Below, in pieces: positions 41,620 through 51,250 of a stretch of 64,000 nt of DNA. The stretch comes from Methylobacterium sp. E-066. GTDB taxonomy: Bacteria; Pseudomonadota; Alphaproteobacteria; Rhizobiales; Beijerinckiaceae. Position 1 is the stretch's first letter. Each line of letters starts with the position of its first letter. A program made the position numbers and the translations under genes. The notes under the pieces are model-generated. The model worked only from the letters and a program-made list of their open reading frames with translations, ran no database searches and was not told the origin of the DNA. The stretch spans positions 1 to 64,000 of the forward strand of contig NZ_JAKSYO010000215.1 in NCBI RefSeq assembly GCF_022829635.1, written 5' to 3'.

Positions 41620-42963
41620 ATGGACACGCGGGCAATCCCCGCCGGCCTCGCCGTACACGACGGCACGCGGTCGGACCGGGTGACGGACTTGGAGCGTGAC
41701 ACGATCCGCCGGATCAACCGGCGGTTCATGCCGATCCTCGTCGTCGCCTACATGGTCTCGTTCATCGACCGCGTGAATGTCGGCTTCGCGGCGCTGACAG
41801 CCAACCGGGAGCTTGGCCTGTCGGCCACCGCCTATGGCTGGGGCGCGGGAATCTTCTTCCTCGGCTACTTCCTGTTCGAGTATCCGAGCAACGTGATGAT
41901 GGGCCGGGTCGGCGCCCGGATCTGGCTCGCCCGCATCATGATCACCTGGGGCTTCATCTCGGCCGGGATGGCGCTGGTGACCGGGCCGGTCTCGTTCTGC
42001 GTCGCCCGGTTCCTGCTTGGCGTCGCGGAGGCCGGGTTCTTTCCCGGCCTGCTGCTGCTCGCGTCGCTCTGGTACCCGAAGGCGTACCGCGCCCGCTGCA
42101 TCGGCATCATGCTGGTCGGCATGGCGGTGTCGAGCCTCGTCGGTGCACCGATCTCAGGGCTGCTGCTCGGCCTCGACGGTTGGCTCGGCCTGTCCGGCTG
42201 GCAGTGGATGTACATCATCGAAGGGCTGCCGGCCGTCATCCTCGGCGTGCTGCTGCTGTTCGTCCTGACCGACACGCCCGACAAGGCCGAGTGGCTCAGC
42301 CGCGAGCAGCGGGACTGGCTGCGCCGGACGCTCGCCGCCGAGCCGGTCCGGGCACACGCCGCGCGGAACGTCTGGGCGACGATCCGCGATCCGCGGGTGT
42401 TGTTCTACGCACTGCTGTTCTTCAACGTCACGACGGCGAGCTACGGGCTGAGCCTGTGGCTGCCGCAGATCATCAAGGCCGCCGGCCTGACCAACGCCCA
42501 GACCGGCTTCGTGACCGCGATCCCCTACGCGTTCGGCACGCTGGCGATGGTGCTGGGCGGCTGGTGGTCGGACCGGTACGCGGACCGGATTGTGCCCACC
42601 GCCGCCATGACCTTCCTGGTGGCTGCGGGCCTCGCCGTCTCGGTCTGGCTCGCCCAGCCGCTTGCGCAGTTCGCCGCGATCTGCGTGGTGATGATCGGGA
42701 TCTACGGGCTCAAGGGTCCGTCGCTCGCCCTCTACACGGAGAGTTTTCCGGGGCCCGCGGCGGCCGGCTCGATCGCCATGGTGACGGCGCTCGGCAATCT
42801 GTCGGGCTTCCTGCCCCCCTACCTCGTCGGCTGGATCAAGGACACGACCGGCCAGTTCTCGTACGGCCTCCTGTTCCTGGCCGTCATCGCCTTCCTGGGC
42901 GGCGTGCAGGCCCTGCTCGCCCCCGCCTTCGAGCGCCGCGTCGCCGCGCCCGCGGCACGATGA
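41620..42963 (+). CDS. MFS transporter, anion:cation symporter (ACS) type
   Basis: 447 residues, 12 membrane helices. MVSFIDRVNVGFAALTANRELGLSATAYGWGAGIFFLGYFLFEYPSNVMMGRVGARIWLARIMITWG is the hallmark of the ACS group (phthalate, tartrate and glucarate carriers). Should import an organic anion with protons. The gene ends ATGA into the leader of the next carrier gene. Confidence 0.92.
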   Translation: MDTRAIPAGLAVHDGTRSDRVTDLERDTIRRINRRFMPILVVAYMVSFIDRVNVGFAALTANRELGLSATAYGWGAGIFFLGYFLFEYPSNVMMGRVGARIWLARIMITWGFISAGMALVTGPVSFCVARFLLGVAEAGFFPGLLLLASLWYPKAYRARCIGIMLVGMAVSSLVGAPISGLLLGLDGWLGLSGWQWMYIIEGLPAVILGVLLLFVLTDTPDKAEWLSREQRDWLRRTLAAEPVRAHAARNVWATIRDPRVLFYALLFFNVTTASYGLSLWLPQIIKAAGLTNAQTGFVTAIPYAFGTLAMVLGGWWSDRYADRIVPTAAMTFLVAAGLAVSVWLAQPLAQFAAICVVMIGIYGLKGPSLALYTESFPGPAAAGSIAMVTALGNLSGFLPPYLVGWIKDTTGQFSYGLLFLAVIAFLGGVQALLAPAFERRVAAPAAR

Positions 42964-42977
42964 CGGAGGGACGCGCG

Positions 42978-44423
42978 ATGCTCGCCACGGACACCACCCT
43001 CGGGGCGGCGCGCCCAGCCCTTCACACCCGCATCGCCTCGATCCTCGGCGGGTCGGTGGGCAACCTGATCGAGTGGTTCGACCTGCACATCTACACGGCG
43101 TTCTCCCTCTACTTCGCGCCGCAATTCTTCCCCGGTGACTCGCCGAACGTGCAACTCCTCAACGCCGCCGGGATCTTCGCCCTGGGCTTCCTGCTGCGGC
43201 CCCTCGGGAGCTGGATCTTCGGCATCTACGCCGACCGGCACGGACGGCGCACCGCGCTGAGCCTGTGCGTGACCCTGATGTGCGCGGGCTCCCTGCTGAT
43301 CGCGATCTGCCCGACCTACGCCCAGGCCGGGATCCTGGCGCCGGCCTTGTTGCTGCTCGCGCGCATGCTGCAGGGCCTGTCGCTCGGCGGCGAGTACGGG
43401 GCGAGTTCCGTCTACCTGACGGAGATCGCGGATCCCCGCCGCCGCGGATTCTTCAGCAGCTTCAACTACGTGACGCTGATCTCGGGCCAGCTGCTGGCGA
43501 CCTTCCTGCTCGTCGTGATGCGGAGTCTCTTGAGCACCGACCAGATCGCCGCCTGGGGCTGGCGCATCCCGTTCGCCATCGGGGCGGCCTGCGCGGTCAT
43601 CGGCTACGCCCTGCGCCGGAACATCGACGAGACGGACCAGTTCAAGGCGCTCAAGCGCCGGGGTCCGCCGGAGCGGCCAACCCTGCGGCTCCTCTCCAAC
43701 CCGCGCGCGCTGGTGCTGGTCGCCGGCATGACGGTCGGCGGCACGGTCGCGTTCTTCACCTACACCGTCTACATGCACCGCTTCCTGTCGAACTCGGCGG
43801 GGCTGACGCGGGACCAGACGACGCTGGTCTCCTGCGCCACGCTGTTCGTGTTCGCCCTGCTTCAGCCGCTGCTCGGGGCGCTGTCGGACCGGATCGGGCG
43901 CAAGCCCCTGCTGCTCGCCTTCGGCGTGCTCGGGACGCTGGGCACCGTGCCGCTGATGACCGCGATGACGCGCGTCCACGATGCGTGGTCGGCGCTGATC
44001 CTGCTGATGATCGCGCTCGTCATCGTGTCCGGCTACACCTCGGTAAACTCGGTGGTGAAGGCGGAGCTGTTCCCGACCAGCGTGCGGGTGCTGGGCGTCG
44101 GCCTTCCCTACACGCTGGCGACGTCGTTGTTCGGCGGCAGCGCCGAGTATGTCGGCCTGTGGTTCAAGCATCTCGGCCACGAGAGCCTGTTCTTCTACTA
44201 CGTCAGCGCCTGCATCGCCTGCACGCTCATCACGACGCTGTTCCTGAAGGAGGGCGGCACCGCGAGCCTCGACCCGGAGCGGGTCGAGGGCAGCTCTACG
44301 GGCGGGGGAGACGCGCGCGACCGGTTCCCGATCCGTGACGATCACAGCCAAATCGACCAAGGACTGATCCCATGGCAGACCCCCAACTCATCGTGCAGCG
44401 GGACGGGCCGATCGGCTGGCTGA
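42978..44423 (+). CDS. MFS transporter, metabolite:H+ symporter (KgtP/CitA type), with odd C-terminal extension
   Basis: 481 residues from ATG 42978, with GGAGGG eight bases upstream. GGSVGNLIEWFDLHIYTAFSLYFAPQFFP and the loop ADRHGRRTALS mark the MHS group that carries alpha-ketoglutarate, citrate or shikimate. A normal ending would be near LITTLFLKEGG. Instead the frame runs through a palindromic repeat (encoding SLDPERVEG, 44267-44289) and 52 bp into the following ECH gene, giving a Ser/Gly-rich, hydrophilic tail. This suggests repeat insertion or loss of the original stop. Confidence 0.88.
   Translation: MLATDTTLGAARPALHTRIASILGGSVGNLIEWFDLHIYTAFSLYFAPQFFPGDSPNVQLLNAAGIFALGFLLRPLGSWIFGIYADRHGRRTALSLCVTLMCAGSLLIAICPTYAQAGILAPALLLLARMLQGLSLGGEYGASSVYLTEIADPRRRGFFSSFNYVTLISGQLLATFLLVVMRSLLSTDQIAAWGWRIPFAIGAACAVIGYALRRNIDETDQFKALKRRGPPERPTLRLLSNPRALVLVAGMTVGGTVAFFTYTVYMHRFLSNSAGLTRDQTTLVSCATLFVFALLQPLLGALSDRIGRKPLLLAFGVLGTLGTVPLMTAMTRVHDAWSALILLMIALVIVSGYTSVNSVVKAELFPTSVRVLGVGLPYTLATSLFGGSAEYVGLWFKHLGHESLFFYYVSACIACTLITTLFLKEGGTASLDPERVEGSSTGGGDARDRFPIRDDHSQIDQGLIPWQTPNSSCSGTGRSAG
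44267..44289. repeat. Palindromic repeat encoding DPERVEG inside the MFS 3' end
   Basis: Arms CCTCGACCC (44267-44275) and GGGTCGAGG (44281-44289) flank a 5-bp loop GGAGC, a perfect 9-bp stem. Translated in frame it gives LDPERVEG, a peptide seen in many alphaproteobacterial proteins at palindromic repeat insertions (from general knowledge). It begins where the family alignment should end. Confidence 0.65.
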
Positions 44424-45160
44424 TCTTCAGCAATGTCGCCAAGCATAACGCCATGACGTTCGAGATGTGGGGCGGCGTGCCGGAGGCGATCGCCGGCCTC
44501 GCGGAGGATCCGGAGATCCGAATCCTCGCGCTGAAGGGTGCAGGCGAGAGGGCGTTCGTGTCCGGCGCCGACATCTCCGAGTTCGAGACGAAGCGCGGCT
44601 CCAGCGAGGCCCAGATGGCCTACAACGCCGCCGCCGACGCGGCGACCGCGATCATCCAGACCTGCTCGAAGCCGACGCTCGCCATGGTGCGCGGTTACTG
44701 CATCGGCGGCGGCCTCGCCCTGGCGCTGGCCTGCGACCTGCGCTTCGCCGCCGAGGGCACCCGCTTCGCCATTCCCGCGGCCAAGCTCGGCCTAGGCTAC
44801 CGCTACGCCGGCATGCGCCGCCTCGTCGACGTCGTCGGCCCGTCGCGCGCCAAGGACATCTTCTACTCGGCGCGCCAGTTCGATACCGCCGAGGCGCTCG
44901 GCATGGGGCTGATCAACCGAGTCGTCCCCAAAGAGGCGCTGGAGGAGGAGGTCCGCGCCTACGGGACGCGCATCGCCGCCAACGCGCCACTGACGATCGC
45001 GGCCGCCAAGCTGGCCATCGATGCGGCCACCACCGAGCCCGGCCCGGACGCCCTCGCCGCCATCGACCGGGCGATCAAGGCCTGCTTCGCCAGCGAAGAT
45101 TACCGAGAGGGTCCGATCGCTTTCCGCGAGAAGCGGCCGCCGAACTTCAAGGGCCGCTGA
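44372..45160 (+). CDS. Enoyl-CoA hydratase/isomerase family protein lacking both catalytic Glu
   Basis: 262 residues. Crotonase fold with oxyanion-hole segments SGADISEFE and GYCIGGGLALALACDLRFAA. Neither hydratase glutamate is present: GGGLALA replaces GGGCELA and RFAIPAAKLG replaces FxxPExxLG. It is therefore unlikely to be a simple hydratase and may be a thioesterase, isomerase, decarboxylase or racemase. Its start lies inside the 3' end of the MFS gene. Next comes a CoA-transferase, so it should act on a CoA thioester made there. Confidence 0.87.
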   Translation: MADPQLIVQRDGPIGWLIFSNVAKHNAMTFEMWGGVPEAIAGLAEDPEIRILALKGAGERAFVSGADISEFETKRGSSEAQMAYNAAADAATAIIQTCSKPTLAMVRGYCIGGGLALALACDLRFAAEGTRFAIPAAKLGLGYRYAGMRRLVDVVGPSRAKDIFYSARQFDTAEALGMGLINRVVPKEALEEEVRAYGTRIAANAPLTIAAAKLAIDAATTEPGPDALAAIDRAIKACFASEDYREGPIAFREKRPPNFKGR

Positions 45161-45198
45161 GCGGCGCCCGACCTGCCACGCGAAACCGGGAGACGCCC

Positions 45199-46371
45199 AT
45201 GCCCTCTGCCACCGCGCTGAGCCGCTTCACGGTGCTGGATCTCACCCGCGTGCGCTCGGGTCCGACGGCGGTGCGCCAGCTTGCCGACTGGGGCGCCGAC
45301 GTCATCAAAATCGAGCCCCCCGGCGGCGATCGGATCGGCGGCAACCGCGATGGGTCGGACTTCCAGAACCTGCACCGCAACAAGCGCAGCCTCACCCTCG
45401 ACCTGAAGCAGCCCGACGGCGTTGCGGTGCTCAAGCAGCTCGCCCGGTCCGCCGACGTGCTCGTCGAGAACTTCCGGCCGGACGTGAAGGATCGCCTCGG
45501 CATCGGCTACGCGGCGCTGGCGGTCGAGAACCCCCGGCTCGTCTATGCCAGTATCTCCGGCTACGGGCAGGACGGCCCCTACCGCATGCGCCCCGGTCTC
45601 GATCAGATCGCGCAGGGCATGGGCGGGCTGATGTCGATTACCGGCGAGGCCGACGGGGGACCGGTGCGGGCCGGCATCGCGGTCGCCGATTCGAGCGCCG
45701 GCCTGTACTGCGCCCTCGGCATCCTGACGGCGCTCCTGGAGCGGGAGGTGTCGGGCCAGGGGCAGTGGATCCAAACCTCGCTCCTGCAGGCGCAGATTGC
45801 GCTGCTCGACTTCCAGGCGGCGCGCTGGACCATGGACCGCGAGGTCCCGCCGCAGATCGGCAACCACCATCCGACCGCGAGCCCGATGGGCGCGTTCCCG
45901 ACTGCCGACGGGCACGTCAACATCGCGCCGATCGGCGAGGCCATGTGGCGGCGCCTGTGCGGCGTGCTGGGCCATCCCGAATGGGCCGAGGACCCGCGCT
46001 TCGCCGACCAGCCGGCGCGCAGCCGCAACCGTCACGCCCTCGCCGAGGCGATCGCCGTGGTGACGCGCCAACGCACGGCCGCCCACTGGGTCGAGGCCCT
46101 GAACGCGGCCGAGATCGCCTGCGGCCCGGTCTACACGATGGATCAGGTCTTCTCCGACCCGCAGGTGCAGCATCTTGGCATGGCCGAGACGGTGGAGCAC
46201 CCGCGCCTCGGGCCCATCGGTCTGGTCGCCCAGCCGATCCGGATGTCCCGCTCGAAAGGCCATGTGCGGACAGCGGCGCCCGATCTGGGCGCGCAGAGCG
46301 AGGCGATCCTGCACGCGTTCGGCTTCGACGCGCGGGCGGTCGCGGACCTGCGGGAGAAGCGCGTGATCTGA
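45199..46371 (+). CDS. Family III CoA-transferase (CaiB/BaiF type)
   Basis: 390 residues, start preceded by GGGAGACG. N-terminal FTVLDLTRVRSGPTAVRQLADWGADVIKIEPPGGDRIG, middle NKRSLTLDLKQPDGVAVLKQL and the catalytic Asp in AGIAVADSSAGLYCALGILTALLERE. Moves CoA between carboxylic acids, here probably activating the imported acid for the ECH-family enzyme encoded just before it. Followed by another MFS gene. Confidence 0.93.
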   Translation: MPSATALSRFTVLDLTRVRSGPTAVRQLADWGADVIKIEPPGGDRIGGNRDGSDFQNLHRNKRSLTLDLKQPDGVAVLKQLARSADVLVENFRPDVKDRLGIGYAALAVENPRLVYASISGYGQDGPYRMRPGLDQIAQGMGGLMSITGEADGGPVRAGIAVADSSAGLYCALGILTALLEREVSGQGQWIQTSLLQAQIALLDFQAARWTMDREVPPQIGNHHPTASPMGAFPTADGHVNIAPIGEAMWRRLCGVLGHPEWAEDPRFADQPARSRNRHALAEAIAVVTRQRTAAHWVEALNAAEIACGPVYTMDQVFSDPQVQHLGMAETVEHPRLGPIGLVAQPIRMSRSKGHVRTAAPDLGAQSEAILHAFGFDARAVADLREKRVI

Positions 46372-46441
46372 CGACGCGCCAGCCCGGCCCCGAGACTGGG
46401 CGGCCATCAGGGGAGGACACCATGCCGGATCGGAGACGCCC

Positions 46442-47749
46442 ATGGACCGCTTGAGCCTCGCCGCGGTCCCGGACCGAGCCACCCCTGCCGGACGGGTGAC
46501 CTCAAGCACCCGGGTGTTCTGGATCACCTGGGCGGGCTGGATGCTCGATGGCTTCGACTCGGCCATCTACATCTTCGTGCTGGTCCCGGCGGTGTCGGAC
46601 CTCCTCGCGGCCAGCGGCATCGAGCCCGCCCGCGGCACGATCGCGCTCTACGGCGGCTACTTCTTCTCGATCTTCATGCTGGGCTGGGCCTGCTCGATGT
46701 TCTGGGGCTGGCTCGCCGACCGGATCGGGCGCGTGAAGGTGATGTGCCTGACGATCCTCGTCTACTCGGTGTTCACCGGGCTCTGCGGCCTCGCGGGCGG
46801 GCTCGCCTCCTTCGCGGTGTTCCGATTCTGCGCGGGGTTCGGCGTCGGTGGCGAGTGGGCGGCCGGCACGCCGCTGCTGCACGAGTCGGTCGGCGAACAG
46901 CAGCGCGTGCGGCTCGCGGGCTGGCTTCACACGGCGACCCCGACTGGGCTCCTCCTCGGCGCGGCGGCCTCGTTCCTCGCCCCGGTGATCGGCTGGCGAG
47001 GCATGTTCATGCTTGGCGTGCTGCCCGCCCTACTGGTGGTGGCGATCCGCGCCACCGTGCAGGAGCCGCCCCGGGCGCAGCGGGCGCGGGCCGAGCCCGG
47101 CGGCGATCAGCCCAGCCTCGCCGACATGTTCGTAGGGCCGCAGGCCCGCACCACCTGGGCGGCCGGGCTGATGATGTCGTGCATCATCCTGGGCCTGTGG
47201 TCGTCGACCTACTGGGCGCCGACGCTCGTCATCAGCAAGCTCGTCGCGACGGGCTCGACGCCGGCCGCGGCGCAGAAGGTAGCGGCGATCAGCGGGATCA
47301 TCACCAACGTCGGCACGCTCGTCGGCTGCCTTACGATGCCGTTCATCGCGACGTGGTTCGGCAGCCGGCGCCGGACGGCAACAGCCTTCTTCCTGGGCGC
47401 CTTCGCCATCAACCTCGTGGCCTATCTCGGCGCTGCCGTCTGGCTCGACAGCGTGACGCTGTTCATCGCGCTGCTGCCGCTGGTCGGCTTCTTCACCAAC
47501 GCGGTGTTCGCGCTCTACACGATCTGGCTGCCCGAGCTGTTCCCGACGCGCCGCCGGGCGTTCGGATCCGGTTTCGCCTTCAGCTTCGGGCGTATCCTCG
47601 GCGCGCTTGGGCCGACGATCGTCGGAACCCTCGTGGTCGCGACGGGATCGTATCCAAAGGCCCTAGCAATCATCTCGCTGATCTATCTCCTCGGCTTGCC
47701 GACAATCTGGCTCGCGCCTGAGACCGCTAACAACGAGCTCCCTGTCTGA
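46442..47749 (+). CDS. MFS transporter, sugar/organic-acid type
   Basis: 435 residues, 12 helices. Begins TRVFWITWAGWMLDGFDSAIYIFVLVPAVSDLL; the D in GFDSAIY and the loop GWLADRIGRVKVM resemble the aromatic acid or sialate/dicarboxylate carriers. The central loop (RAQRARAEPGGDQPSLADMFVG) is hydrophilic. Last gene of the plus-strand block; the next gene is convergent. Confidence 0.9.
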   Translation: MDRLSLAAVPDRATPAGRVTSSTRVFWITWAGWMLDGFDSAIYIFVLVPAVSDLLAASGIEPARGTIALYGGYFFSIFMLGWACSMFWGWLADRIGRVKVMCLTILVYSVFTGLCGLAGGLASFAVFRFCAGFGVGGEWAAGTPLLHESVGEQQRVRLAGWLHTATPTGLLLGAAASFLAPVIGWRGMFMLGVLPALLVVAIRATVQEPPRAQRARAEPGGDQPSLADMFVGPQARTTWAAGLMMSCIILGLWSSTYWAPTLVISKLVATGSTPAAAQKVAAISGIITNVGTLVGCLTMPFIATWFGSRRRTATAFFLGAFAINLVAYLGAAVWLDSVTLFIALLPLVGFFTNAVFALYTIWLPELFPTRRRAFGSGFAFSFGRILGALGPTIVGTLVVATGSYPKALAIISLIYLLGLPTIWLAPETANNELPV

Positions 47750-47913
47750 AAGCAGAATCCTCTCTCTAGATCTGACGTTTCTGTGCGATGGCCGTACCCA
47801 ACAACCAGTCCGAGTCGCCGTCGCTCGCGACAAGCGAGCCAAAAGGAACAGATCGAACCAATAGCGGCAGCGTCCATTCTGAAGCGCCAATTTTCGTGAC
47901 GCAGTGCCTGAGC

Positions 47914-48588
47914 TCAGGCGCCAACCCAGTGGGTCAGCACGTTTCGCTGTGCGGCCTGGATATGTCGACGTGCGCTGGCCTCCGCGCGCTGACTGTCGCC
48001 GTCCGCGATGGCCGCCACCAGCGCGGTGTGCTCCTGCTCGGCCTCGGCCACACGGCTGGCATTCCGCCGCCTCGTGTTTCCGACGAGCGCCAGCAGGGCC
48101 GACATAGAGCTTAGATGCTCAGCCAAATAGCGATTTCGAGCGCAGGTGTGGATCGTCAGATGAAGATCGCGGTTGTGCCGTGCGCCGGCGACCGGATCGG
48201 CAGCGGAGGCGCGCTCCTGCTCGAGGATGTGCTGTAACCGCGCGATGTCGACTGGGGTCGCGTACCGCGCCGCCAATGACGCCGCGGCGCCCTCAGCCCA
48301 TTCTCGCGCCGTATACAGTTCCGAAACCTGCTGCTGGTCCAGCGCCGCAATCCGGATGCCGCGATGCGACTGCATGCTCAGCAGCCCCTCCGCCTCCAAC
48401 CGCTGCAGAGCATCGCGGAGCGGTGTGCGGCTCATCTCAAGCCATTCGGTCAGGTCGGCCTCGCGCACGAGCGATCCCGGCGCAAGCTTGCCGTCCTGGA
48501 TCGCCGTGAAGATTGCATCGTACGCGCGGCGGCTCAGGGGCCGATCATCGACTGGGACCCCAGGCTGCCAGGATTTCTCGGCGTCCAA
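47914..48588 (-). CDS. GntR-family regulator, FCD (FadR/VanR-like) subgroup
   Basis: 224 residues. N-terminal winged helix (RAYDAIFTAIQDGKLAPGSLVREADLTEWLEMSRTPLRDALQRLEAEGLLSMQSHRGIRI) and helical FCD effector domain with metal-ligand style residues (RDLHLTIHTCARNRYL; EHTALVAAIADGDSQRAEASARRHI). Divergent from the next MFS carrier. The perfect palindrome at 48661-48674 in the shared region is a likely operator, so it would repress its own gene and the MFS/lactonase/dehydrogenase unit. Confidence 0.92.
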   Translation of the reverse strand: MDAEKSWQPGVPVDDRPLSRRAYDAIFTAIQDGKLAPGSLVREADLTEWLEMSRTPLRDALQRLEAEGLLSMQSHRGIRIAALDQQQVSELYTAREWAEGAAASLAARYATPVDIARLQHILEQERASAADPVAGARHNRDLHLTIHTCARNRYLAEHLSSMSALLALVGNTRRRNASRVAEAEQEHTALVAAIADGDSQRAEASARRHIQAAQRNVLTHWVGA

Positions 48589-48660
48589 TCGCAGTGCCCC
48601 TCCCTAACGATCCCGCTTCCAAACGCGAATTCTACCGACGCTCGCTGCTGGACTCAACCG

Positions 48661-48674
48661 TATACAATTGTATA
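48661..48674. promoter_or_regulatory. GntR/FCD operator palindrome
   Basis: TATACAATTGTATA is a perfect 14-bp palindrome, 72 bp upstream of the GntR gene start and 217 bp upstream of the MFS start. FadR/VanR-type regulators commonly bind (A/G)TATACAATTGTATAC-like sites. AT-rich sequence of this kind is rare in the high-GC surroundings. Confidence 0.75.
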
Positions 48675-48891
48675 TGAATGCGTGGACACGCTCGTGATGT
48701 GGGCATATCGGGCCTGGGAAACGGTCCGGGCCAGGTCCCGCCGCGTCGGAGTTTGTGGAACTCGTTCGTGGCCGTTCGACGCTGCGAGCCGCACGAAGGC
48801 TCATAGCGGCAGACAAAATATCGTTTTTCCGCGCTATCTGGCCCGCAACATGCGGAACCGGATTGATGAAAATAAAAATTTGGGAGTAGGC

Positions 48892-50187
48892 ATGCCGTTC
48901 AGGCGAGGTTGGATAGCGCTACTCCTGTTCGCGCTGGCGATGATCAACTACATTGATCGTGTGACTCTATCTTTCGCCGCGGGGCCGATCGCCAAAGAAT
49001 ACGGGCTCGATCCGGTTTCCCTGGGGTATCTGTTCTCGTCGTTCCTGTGGACATACGCGCTGTTTCTGATCCCGATGGGCCTGCTGGTCGACCGGTTCGG
49101 TGCCAAGCGCGTCGCGGGTTTCGGGCTCACGCTCTGGTCGCTTGCGACGGCGGCAACCGGCCTGTCGACCGGCTTCGCCTCGCTTCTCGCGACACGTCTC
49201 GCGATGGGGGCGGGGGAGGCGACGAGCAATCCCGCGGGCGCTCGCGTCATCCGCGAATGGATGCCGGCTGGCGAGCGCGGGGCCATGAACGCGGCCTTCA
49301 ACAGCGGGTCCTACGCGGGGCCTGCCCTGTGCGCCCTCGTGGCCGGTCCCATCATCGAGCACTACGGCTGGCGGGCGCTCTTCTTCGCCGCTGGGGCGAT
49401 CGGGTTGCTCTGGCTGATCTGCTGGCTCAGCCTCTTCTCCCGCCCGGAGGACGCGCGCTGGCTGAGCGAGCCTGAGCGGGCCAAGATCCTGGCCGAGCGG
49501 ACCGGCAACACGGCGGCCGCGGGCGACCGCACGGGCCTGGTCGGTATGCTGTCATCCGGGCCGACGCTGTGGGGGCTGGCGCTGACGATGGGCTGCAACG
49601 TCTACTCGCAGTACCTCTTCCTGACATGGCTGCCGAGCTATCTGCAGACCACCAAGGGGCTCACGATCGCCAAGACCGGTCTCTACGCCGCGATCCCGTA
49701 CACGGTGGCCGTGGTGCTCTGCATCGGGATCGGGTTTCTCAGCGATCGCATGATGCGGGGCGAGGTCGGCGGCGGTCGGCGCCGGTACGTCATCGCGTCC
49801 ACGATGATGCTCGCGGCCACCGTCCTCTTCGCGCCCTTCGTCGACGCCGTGTGGCTGATCCTGGCGCTGATCGCGGTATCCCTGACCGGCATCGCCTCGA
49901 CGACGTCGCTAACGTTCTCCCTGGTCAACGACCTGCTGCCGAACCCACGCGATATCGGCGTCGCCATGGCCTTCGTCGTGGTCGGCGGCAACGTCTTCGG
50001 GCTGATGGCGCCGATCGTGACCGGGTACGTCATCCGGGCGACGGGCAGCTACGACGGCGCCTTCTACGTCGCCGGGGCCCTCCTCATCTGCGGCGCGGCC
50101 TCGGTCCTGACGCTCACCCACACGCCGATCGGCGCGCGGCGATCCGAAGCCGAGTCCGAGGTCGCTCCCCTGTCGCAGCGGATCTGA
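48892..50187 (+). CDS. MFS transporter, ACS-like
   Basis: 431 residues from ATG 48892, preceded by GGGAGTAGG; the frame is open upstream but homology begins at MPFRRGWIALLLFALAMINYIDRVTLSFAAGPIAKEYGLDPVSLGYLFSSFLWTYALFLIPMGLLVDRFGAK. The IDR and DRFGAKRV motifs match anion:cation symporters for hexuronates, glucarate and similar acids. First gene of the GntR-controlled unit with a lactonase and a malate/lactate dehydrogenase. Confidence 0.9.
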   Translation: MPFRRGWIALLLFALAMINYIDRVTLSFAAGPIAKEYGLDPVSLGYLFSSFLWTYALFLIPMGLLVDRFGAKRVAGFGLTLWSLATAATGLSTGFASLLATRLAMGAGEATSNPAGARVIREWMPAGERGAMNAAFNSGSYAGPALCALVAGPIIEHYGWRALFFAAGAIGLLWLICWLSLFSRPEDARWLSEPERAKILAERTGNTAAAGDRTGLVGMLSSGPTLWGLALTMGCNVYSQYLFLTWLPSYLQTTKGLTIAKTGLYAAIPYTVAVVLCIGIGFLSDRMMRGEVGGGRRRYVIASTMMLAATVLFAPFVDAVWLILALIAVSLTGIASTTSLTFSLVNDLLPNPRDIGVAMAFVVVGGNVFGLMAPIVTGYVIRATGSYDGAFYVAGALLICGAASVLTLTHTPIGARRSEAESEVAPLSQRI

Positions 50188-50194
50188 GGCCGTC

Positions 50195-51250
50195 ATGTTC
50201 GCTTTCGTCGGATCACGCACGACGGTCGAGCGCAAGGCGCGCGGCGAGGGTCTGTCGGTCTACGCGGTCCTGCCCGGCGGCACCTGGGAGCTGCGCCATG
50301 TGCTGCGTGGTCTGACCAACCCGTCCTATCTCGCCCTGAGCCGAGCGGCGGATCGGCTCTACGCCGTGCACGGCGACGGAGAGAGCGTCAGCGCCTTCGC
50401 GGTCGCGCGGGACGGTGCCGTTTCGCTCCTCGGCACACGAGCGACCGAGGGGCGAAACCCCGTCCACCTCCTGATCCACGAACGCGCGCGCTCGCTCCTC
50501 GTCGCGAATTATGCCAGCGGGAGCCTCGCGCGCCTGCCGATCCACGCGGACGGCACGCTCGGCTGCGTGGCCCAGCGTCTCGAACTGCCGGGTCAGACGG
50601 GCCCGCATCGAACCCAGCAGACGGGGTCTCATCCCCACCAGGTCGTGCTGGACCCGACCGGTGACCGGGTCATCGTGCCGGACAAGGGCCTGGACCGGGT
50701 GTTCATCGTCGCCGTCGGACGCGATGACGGCCGCCTCGCACTCACTCCGGACGGACCGCCACCCGGCCGCGAGGGCGCCGGGCCGCGCCATGCCGTCTTC
50801 GATCGTTCCGGCACCATCCTCTTCGTGGCGAACGAGCTCGACTCGACGGTCACCCGCTTCGCCTATGAGGCGGGCAGCGGCCGCCTCTCGCCGCTCGAGA
50901 TCGTCTCTACGCTGCCGTCTAGCTGCCTCAAGACCAGCCACGCCGCCGGCATCGCGCTGACCCCGTGCGGGCGCTGGCTCTACGTGTCGAACCGTGGCGA
51001 CGACAGCATCGCGGTCATCGCGGTGGAGGCCGCGGGCCTGAGGCCCACGGTCTGGGTCCCGACCGGGGGCGCGAAGCCGCGTTTCATCACGCTGGACCCC
51101 ACTGGGCAGACGCTGCTGGTCGCGAACGAGGACAGCGATACGATCGTATCCTTCGCCGTGGATCAGGTCACCGGCGCTCTCGCCCGAACCGGGCAGGCGG
51201 TCGAGACCGGATCGCCCGTCTGCGTCGTGTTCGGCAGCCCGGCGGCATGA
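50195..51250 (+). CDS. Lactonase of the 7-bladed beta-propeller family (6-phosphogluconolactonase-like)
   Basis: 351 residues. Repeating blade motifs: NPSYLALSRAADRLYAVH, NPVHLLIHERARSLLVANYASGSL, HPHQVVLDPTGDRVIVPDKGLDRVFI, PRHAVFDRSGTILFVANELDSTVTRF, ITLDPTGQTLLVANEDSDTI. No signal peptide. Hydrolyses a sugar or carboxylic lactone; family includes Pgl and carboxy-cis,cis-muconate cyclase-like proteins. Starts 7 bp after the MFS stop. Confidence 0.88.
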   Translation: MFAFVGSRTTVERKARGEGLSVYAVLPGGTWELRHVLRGLTNPSYLALSRAADRLYAVHGDGESVSAFAVARDGAVSLLGTRATEGRNPVHLLIHERARSLLVANYASGSLARLPIHADGTLGCVAQRLELPGQTGPHRTQQTGSHPHQVVLDPTGDRVIVPDKGLDRVFIVAVGRDDGRLALTPDGPPPGREGAGPRHAVFDRSGTILFVANELDSTVTRFAYEAGSGRLSPLEIVSTLPSSCLKTSHAAGIALTPCGRWLYVSNRGDDSIAVIAVEAAGLRPTVWVPTGGAKPRFITLDPTGQTLLVANEDSDTIVSFAVDQVTGALARTGQAVETGSPVCVVFGSPAA

